From: Metarhizium brunneum
Lineage: Eukaryota; Ascomycota; Sordariomycetes; Hypocreales; Clavicipitaceae
Assembly (NCBI RefSeq): GCF_013426205.1
Contig: NC_089425.1
Coordinates: forward strand, 4,030,001-4,094,000
DNA length: 64,000 nt
Direction: 5' to 3'
Shown here: one piece after another, positions 59,731 through 64,000 of the stretch
Position numbering within the stretch: position 1 is the first letter of the stretch
Layout of the letters: the number at the start of each line of letters is the position of its first letter
Notes under the pieces: model-generated
What the model saw: only the letters and a program-made list of their open reading frames with translations
Told to the model about the DNA's origin: nothing
Database searches by the model: none
Position numbers and translations under genes: made by a program

Positions 59731-60288
59731 TCACACCTCGGCCACCTCGATGACAACCTCAAGCAACTCGCCAATGATACTCGTTTCGCCAGCCTCGGCA
59801 AGGACGGCCTCCGCGGCAGCGTACCCGCCCACCTGGCCTGCCTTGAGTGCGGCCTGCAGGTCGGCGTCGCGGATCAACTTTCCGGCAGCGCCCTCGATGA
59901 CACCTTCCGTGGCGCCCTCGGCGGCGCCTTCCTCGGCAGCTTCTTCGACACAGTCCCCGGCCCCGGCCTGCTTGCACAGCACCGAGAGGCTCAGGCCACC
60001 GCCCTTGTGGTTCAGGAGCCCTGTCGGGATGACCATCTGCGCTCCGGGAAACTGGGCGTCGTAGGGGCTCAAAAAGTTTCCCTGGTCAAGAGTAATCGTG
60101 TACGTCTTTGGCTCAAAGGCAGCTTGTGCCAGCAGCGACTCGTTTATGTTATACTTGCTCATGTCTGCGTTCCCGAGACTCGGAATGCGGCGCTTGGTGA
60201 GTGTCATGTCCACTTTTGTCTGAAAGTCGATTGGCAAGCCGTCGTGCTTGGCGAAGTCAACCGTTTGGCTGAGTGCTTGTTTTGTCAT
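59731..60288 (-). CDS. Ala/Glu/Gly-rich hypothetical protein, possibly a 3' exon
   Basis: 185 residues from ATG 60288, ending EVVIEVAEV. The frame stays open about 50 bases upstream (RAELNVWIAAEFDWQH) to a possible splice acceptor (GCACAG), so this may be the last exon of a longer gene whose start was not found. The N-terminal half is ordinary (IDFQTKVDMTLTKRRIPSLG). The C-terminal half is a low-complexity Glu/Ala/Gly stretch (EEAAEEGAAEGATEG) followed by an Ala-rich helix. Two Cys occur near the middle. Function unknown. Confidence 0.4.
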   Translation of the reverse strand: MTKQALSQTVDFAKHDGLPIDFQTKVDMTLTKRRIPSLGNADMSKYNINESLLAQAAFEPKTYTITLDQGNFLSPYDAQFPGAQMVIPTGLLNHKGGGLSLSVLCKQAGAGDCVEEAAEEGAAEGATEGVIEGAAGKLIRDADLQAALKAGQVGGYAAAEAVLAEAGETSIIGELLEVVIEVAEV

Positions 60289-63200
60289 GTGTTGCCAGTC
60301 AAATTCAGCGGCAATCCAGACATTGAGCTCGGCGCGACATATTAGCTGTGCAAATGGTTAACAGGGACTATGTGATGTATATATATACGTGTGTGCGTCA
60401 ATTTTACCTTGCCTGTCCCGTTTTCATGGTCTTATATGAGGACCACGGACCACGGGCCAGCCCAGCTCAGCCCTGGTTCTGGGTGTTGCATGCCTCAGGC
60501 AGCTTCACCATCCTCCGTCCTAACCTCGTCAGAGGGTCCCTAGCCAATAAGGATCCAGGATCTTTATTGTGGGTTCTAACCTGGACAAGAGGGATTCTGC
60601 ATGTTTGTGTTTCTGGCTGCGTCCAAATTTCAACGTTTGACTGACAAGTGATTTGGACGGCTTTGGTGGTGGGAGCAGGCCCGACTAAATAAAGAGACGG
60701 CTTTGGAAGATGAGTCAAGTACATATATGTAAAGAAGAGGTCCTGGTGAAACATTGATGGCAGCTAGCGCGTCTGTTTCAACTTACTTGGGCGGGTCCTA
60801 CCCGTTGGCAAATATTTAATCAATCAATGATGTCAATTGATCAAAAGTGGCACCTGGGGCTAGCCACCTATCATGTATCGTGGCTCATCCACCTAGCCGC
60901 TGCTTGGTACACATGTTGGCGCATGGATCAAGACGGGCGCTAATACCGAGTCATGCCATGTGCTGTAGAATAGCAGACTTGACTCGACGAACGGGGTCGA
61001 GAACCAGTGACGTGACCTTTAGTGCTGTCTGGGTACACTTATATAATATTGATAGCACCTATTAACGAGCCTCAAATTTACATCCAGATGAGTTATAACT
61101 ATATACGGGTAAAAGGTCAGCGCCTCAATTAATACAATCCAAGAACCTTGAAAACCCCAAAGACAATTATCATATTTACGGACATTCACAAGCCATTTTT
61201 GAGGTCTTTTCACACGTCATATGTCTTTCAGGCTGCGTACCAATACTGAAAAACTATTTTGACTAGGGCAAACTAGTTGCTGAGCAGCAAATGTGGCAAG
61301 GGCTAAAGGCTTGGAGTATCATGAGTCAATTCATTTGATAGTAAAGGTCCTCGATTTTTCTCAAGGCCTAGTTGACCAAAGAGCTCTATGTATACACCAA
61401 GTCGGCGAGGGCTAGCACCAAAAATTCGGCAGTCCAGCTTCAGTCGGTCTGTGCGACTTTGCATGAAACATTTTCGTCCTCTTCCAACCTTGGCAGCAAA
61501 AGTGCCAAGGGACCTGTCATAGTCTTCTCCCTAACGCTCGCGTACGGCTGCCTGGTCCAACTGTTGGCTGGCATGGGGCAAGTATTATTCCAATTTACCC
61601 GAGGCTTGGTTAGAAAACTAACAATACTACCGAGTTTGCCACTGGTAATACCTCTAGGGCTACCGTTTTAGGTTCCTATGGTGGCTTTTGGATCAATGAT
61701 TTCTCATGGTATTATTTGGACCCCCAGCCGGGGTATTATTCGACCTACTGGACTACATATGTGTAAATCACAGCAAATTGGCTAGTCTAGGTTTAGGATT
61801 GACTGGGTGGTTCATCTTTACTACGCTCCTCCCTGGCACCCTTAGATCAACACTAGTATCCCTCCTCCATTTTTTTCACTCTAGATGTAGTATATTTACT
61901 CTTTTCTTCCGAGGCTTATACGAACGATACGAATAACCCCAATTCTGCTGCTGATTTGAAGAAAATTAGCACTACAACTGGTCTCACCGCTGCCTCTGTT
62001 GCTTGGTATGCCGCTTGAACGCATCTTCAGGATAGCAGGCTCGTTCTATTCTACTCCATTCTATCCAGTCTCCTGACCAAATTGCAGCGATTCCTTTTTC
62101 AAGGTTCCTGTTTTCCCCTTTCCCTGGTCAGACGAAGCTCATAAGCGTTATTCGAAATGCAAACTCTAGAACGGTTACTTGTTTTCTGTCTATCAGTCAT
62201 ATCAACTTTGCTAGGCCTCAGGCTTTACAATGCTCATGCACACCTCCCTCAGGAAACCGATCATTTCGAATGTGGTGGCTCCATCACCTTACTTGGCCTG
62301 CAAGTCCAATCTCCGGCCAGACCTGTGACAAGGATTCAACAAGGAAGGCTTGGAGCAAGTAGCTCAATTCATCTAATAACAGTCTTTGACATTGGGCCAT
62401 TTCCGTGTGACAACACCTATCGCTCAAAGTCTTTGGGCTTCCTAAGAGCTATCACAAGACACAACAGGCAACGAGAAGTTTAAGCCATTGACGAAACACT
62501 GATGAGGAATAAGTTCTGGTGCAAACTTCGACTCTCGGTGCCAACAGGTAGAGGGGGGAGACTTCCACAACGATGACAAACTACAAGTTAAAGGACCCCG
62601 TTCGCCAATAGCCTACCTAGTTGATATATATCTAAGCTCTCAGCAGGACCCGCAGGTTGACTTGCTTGTATTGTACACCTTACATCAGAGACAGGCGAAT
62701 AAACCCGCAAACAGTAGTATGTTGCATCTTTAGCCAGGAGAGACTTTTCGTTCAGAATTTCAATACTATCAAAAACAGCGAATGACTGACTTGAGCAGTT
62801 ACAACGCAAAAGACCAGATGGCAACGGAGATTGTAATCAAGGCTCGGTGGAATATGTTGACGATCCCAAGGGCTATTGGAACTCCAGTGCTACCCACGCA
62901 GTTGGAAGGACGCCGTCCAAAGGGTGAAGCAAAACTGGAAAATCTCACCCATGCGGCGGCAGGTTGTGTACGCTCAGTCTCATGGGTGAATCCAGTCCGC
63001 GCACGCAGAGTGGCCTACAGTAGTGGCATGTCATGAAAAATCACAACCCTCAATTTAACACAATCAAGTTACTGTGGACAGGTCAAACGAGAACGCCACA
63101 ATCGCATGTCGTGGCCCAAGTCGGCCCGACACGTGGGACCGCTGACGGAATCCGTCGGTACCAAGGGCCGCCATCTATATATATTTAGTTGCTACATTTG

Positions 63201-63440
63201 TATAATGTCATATCATGTTTCCTTGCTGAACATTTAGGATCGTGTGCCTGCATGCGAGGATGAAGCTAGAATCACCCTCTCGAAAAGCCGGCGTAATAGC
63301 AGTGCGCGACTACTACAGTATTTAAACGCGAGTGCCCTAGTCTAGATAGGCCGAGAGGCAAATCCAGGTTGCCTTGGCTGCAGGAGTTGCTACTGGGATA
63401 ATGTCAGAGATTTGGTCCCTCGGATGTGACTGTTTCACAT
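60289..63440. other. Intergenic with pseudogene-flank repeats
   Basis: No convincing gene in about 3.1 kb. Short ORFs with low overlap to any family occur at 61372-61936, 62157-62483 and 62782-63036. The stretch 61310-62470 carries sequence related to the FunK1 pseudogene flank. The last about 130 bases are the 3' flank of the HET gene. Confidence 0.4.
61310..62470. repeat. Split copy of sequence found at 48395-48600
   Basis: About 61310-61420 (GCTTGGAGTATC, then AAAGGTCCTCGATTTTTCTC, then AAGTCGGCGAGGG) and 62345-62445 (GGCTTGGAGCAAGTAGCTC, then CTAATAACAGTCTTTG, then GGCCATTTCCGTGTGACA) both match parts of 48395-48600. There these parts lie together next to the FunK1 pseudogene. This copy is therefore rearranged, with about 0.9 kb between its parts. 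Confidence 0.5.
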
Positions 63441-64000
63441 CTACATCAGAGTGACCTTTGTCCTCCGAACCTTGCCCGTCTCCCATATACCTAGCGCCGT
63501 GTTCGCAGTCAAATTTGCAATGCCACATCTCACCACAGTCCCATCTTCTAGTTCCCGCAACAGCATAATGATTCTGTCCTTGCCCTCCCCACAACTCCCC
63601 AGGAGCATATAGTAGTACTCGTCGCCTACGAACCTGCCCGCCTGCTCATCATCTTCGTCACAGACCCCGGCATCCAGCATCACCGTCATGGAAGAAATCA
63701 CGGCCGGCGGTATATCCGAGGCCCGGATCACTTGGCCAGACAGCTCTAGAGCTCCCCCAATGACATGGCCAAAGGGGGCAGTCTTATCCGCCAATTCTAC
63801 AGACCAGCTTAAGACTTGGACTGTCTCGTTGCCGCTCGCATCTGCTTCGATGCCAATCTGTCCAACCGGGAACAGAGTAGTGAGCCAAGACCATGTCGGC
63901 CGTTTCAAAGGGTCATCATTTGCGGGTTTTGGCACAATTCTATCCGTCCGGAACCACGCCAGACTCTTGGCCATGTCATTCTTCCACAGCCCGGCAATAT
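63441..64000 (-). CDS. HET-domain protein, C-terminal part, cut by the window edge
   Basis: The frame is open from the right edge through AGLWKNDMAKSLAWFRTD, then RPTWSWLTTL and the variable C-terminal beta-rich part ending VRRTKVTLM (stop at 63441). GLW..D...LAW and the P-[TS]-WSW block are the hallmarks of the region after the HET domain in heterokaryon-incompatibility-like proteins. The HET domain itself lies beyond 64000. About 186 residues are visible. Together with the NACHT gene it adds to the recognition-type repertoire of this region. Confidence 0.75.
   Translation of the reverse strand, partial: IAGLWKNDMAKSLAWFRTDRIVPKPANDDPLKRPTWSWLTTLFPVGQIGIEADASGNETVQVLSWSVELADKTAPFGHVIGGALELSGQVIRASDIPPAVISSMTVMLDAGVCDEDDEQAGRFVGDEYYYMLLGSCGEGKDRIIMLLRELEDGTVVRCGIANLTANTALGIWETGKVRRTKVTLM

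Noticed and set aside
1..64000. CRISPR arrays, rRNA genes or bacterial-type operons
   Set aside because: No regularly spaced repeats, rRNA-like stretches or ribosome-binding-site pattern; the gene structure is eukaryotic.

Overview
The window comes from a filamentous ascomycete (Pezizomycotina), most likely a hypocrealean species associated with insects or nematodes. The evidence is: short spliceosomal introns of 49-63 bp with GT..AG ends; NACHT-ankyrin, HET, FunK1-kinase and fungal transcription-factor sequences; a delta-endotoxin-like gene; and long AT-rich blocks in which C-to-T and G-to-A changes have destroyed transposons, the signature of repeat-induced point mutation (RIP). The species cannot be fixed from sequence alone.

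Layout. 1-22.2 kb is mostly transposon debris holding two intact genes: a Cry-like/jacalin-like toxin gene (2031-3551, minus) and a secreted Vgb-like beta-propeller gene (8297-9490, plus). The debris comprises an inverted Helitron 3' fragment (128-1491), LTRs of one family (about 447 bp), a 5.3 kb terminal-inverted-repeat element with an 8-bp target duplication (10268-15598) and a long Helitron relic (16474-22237). 22.5-31.4 kb is a patchwork: a Mutator-like transposase end, a multi-pass membrane protein gene with one intron (23742-24945), hAT fragments, a second Helitron helicase relic (about 26960-28227), an unusual heme-thiolate peroxidase gene (28445-29241, minus) and a Tad-like LINE end. 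31.4-41.5 kb is a nearly pure A+T island; its core (32448-40268) is one complete, fully RIP-mutated LTR retrotransposon with matching 447-bp LTRs and target duplication AAATA.

From 42.7 kb the sequence becomes gene-rich. There is a 1747-residue intronless modular protein with toxin-like architecture (42681-47924), followed by pseudogene scraps (a transcription-factor fragment and a FunK1 kinase). Next comes a divergent pair: an arsenite methyltransferase (49184-50359, minus, five exons) and a bZIP regulator (50739-51734, plus). Then there is an NLR-like locus: a degraded SesB-type hydrolase part, then NACHT, ankyrin repeats and a Cys/His finger (52532-56984). It is followed by a secreted protein built on 20-residue repeats (58460-59374), an Ala/Glu-rich ORF, and the 3' end of a HET-domain gene running off the right edge.

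How the genes may work together. The methyltransferase and bZIP gene look like a small arsenic-detoxification unit; three copies of CGATATGTCA in or beside their shared promoter could be regulator sites. The NACHT and HET genes belong to the fungal self/non-self recognition repertoire. The Cry-like protein and the 1747-residue protein are the most interesting candidates for interaction with animals or competitors; both sit beside transposon islands, as accessory genes often do. Family assignments were made by eye, with no database search.
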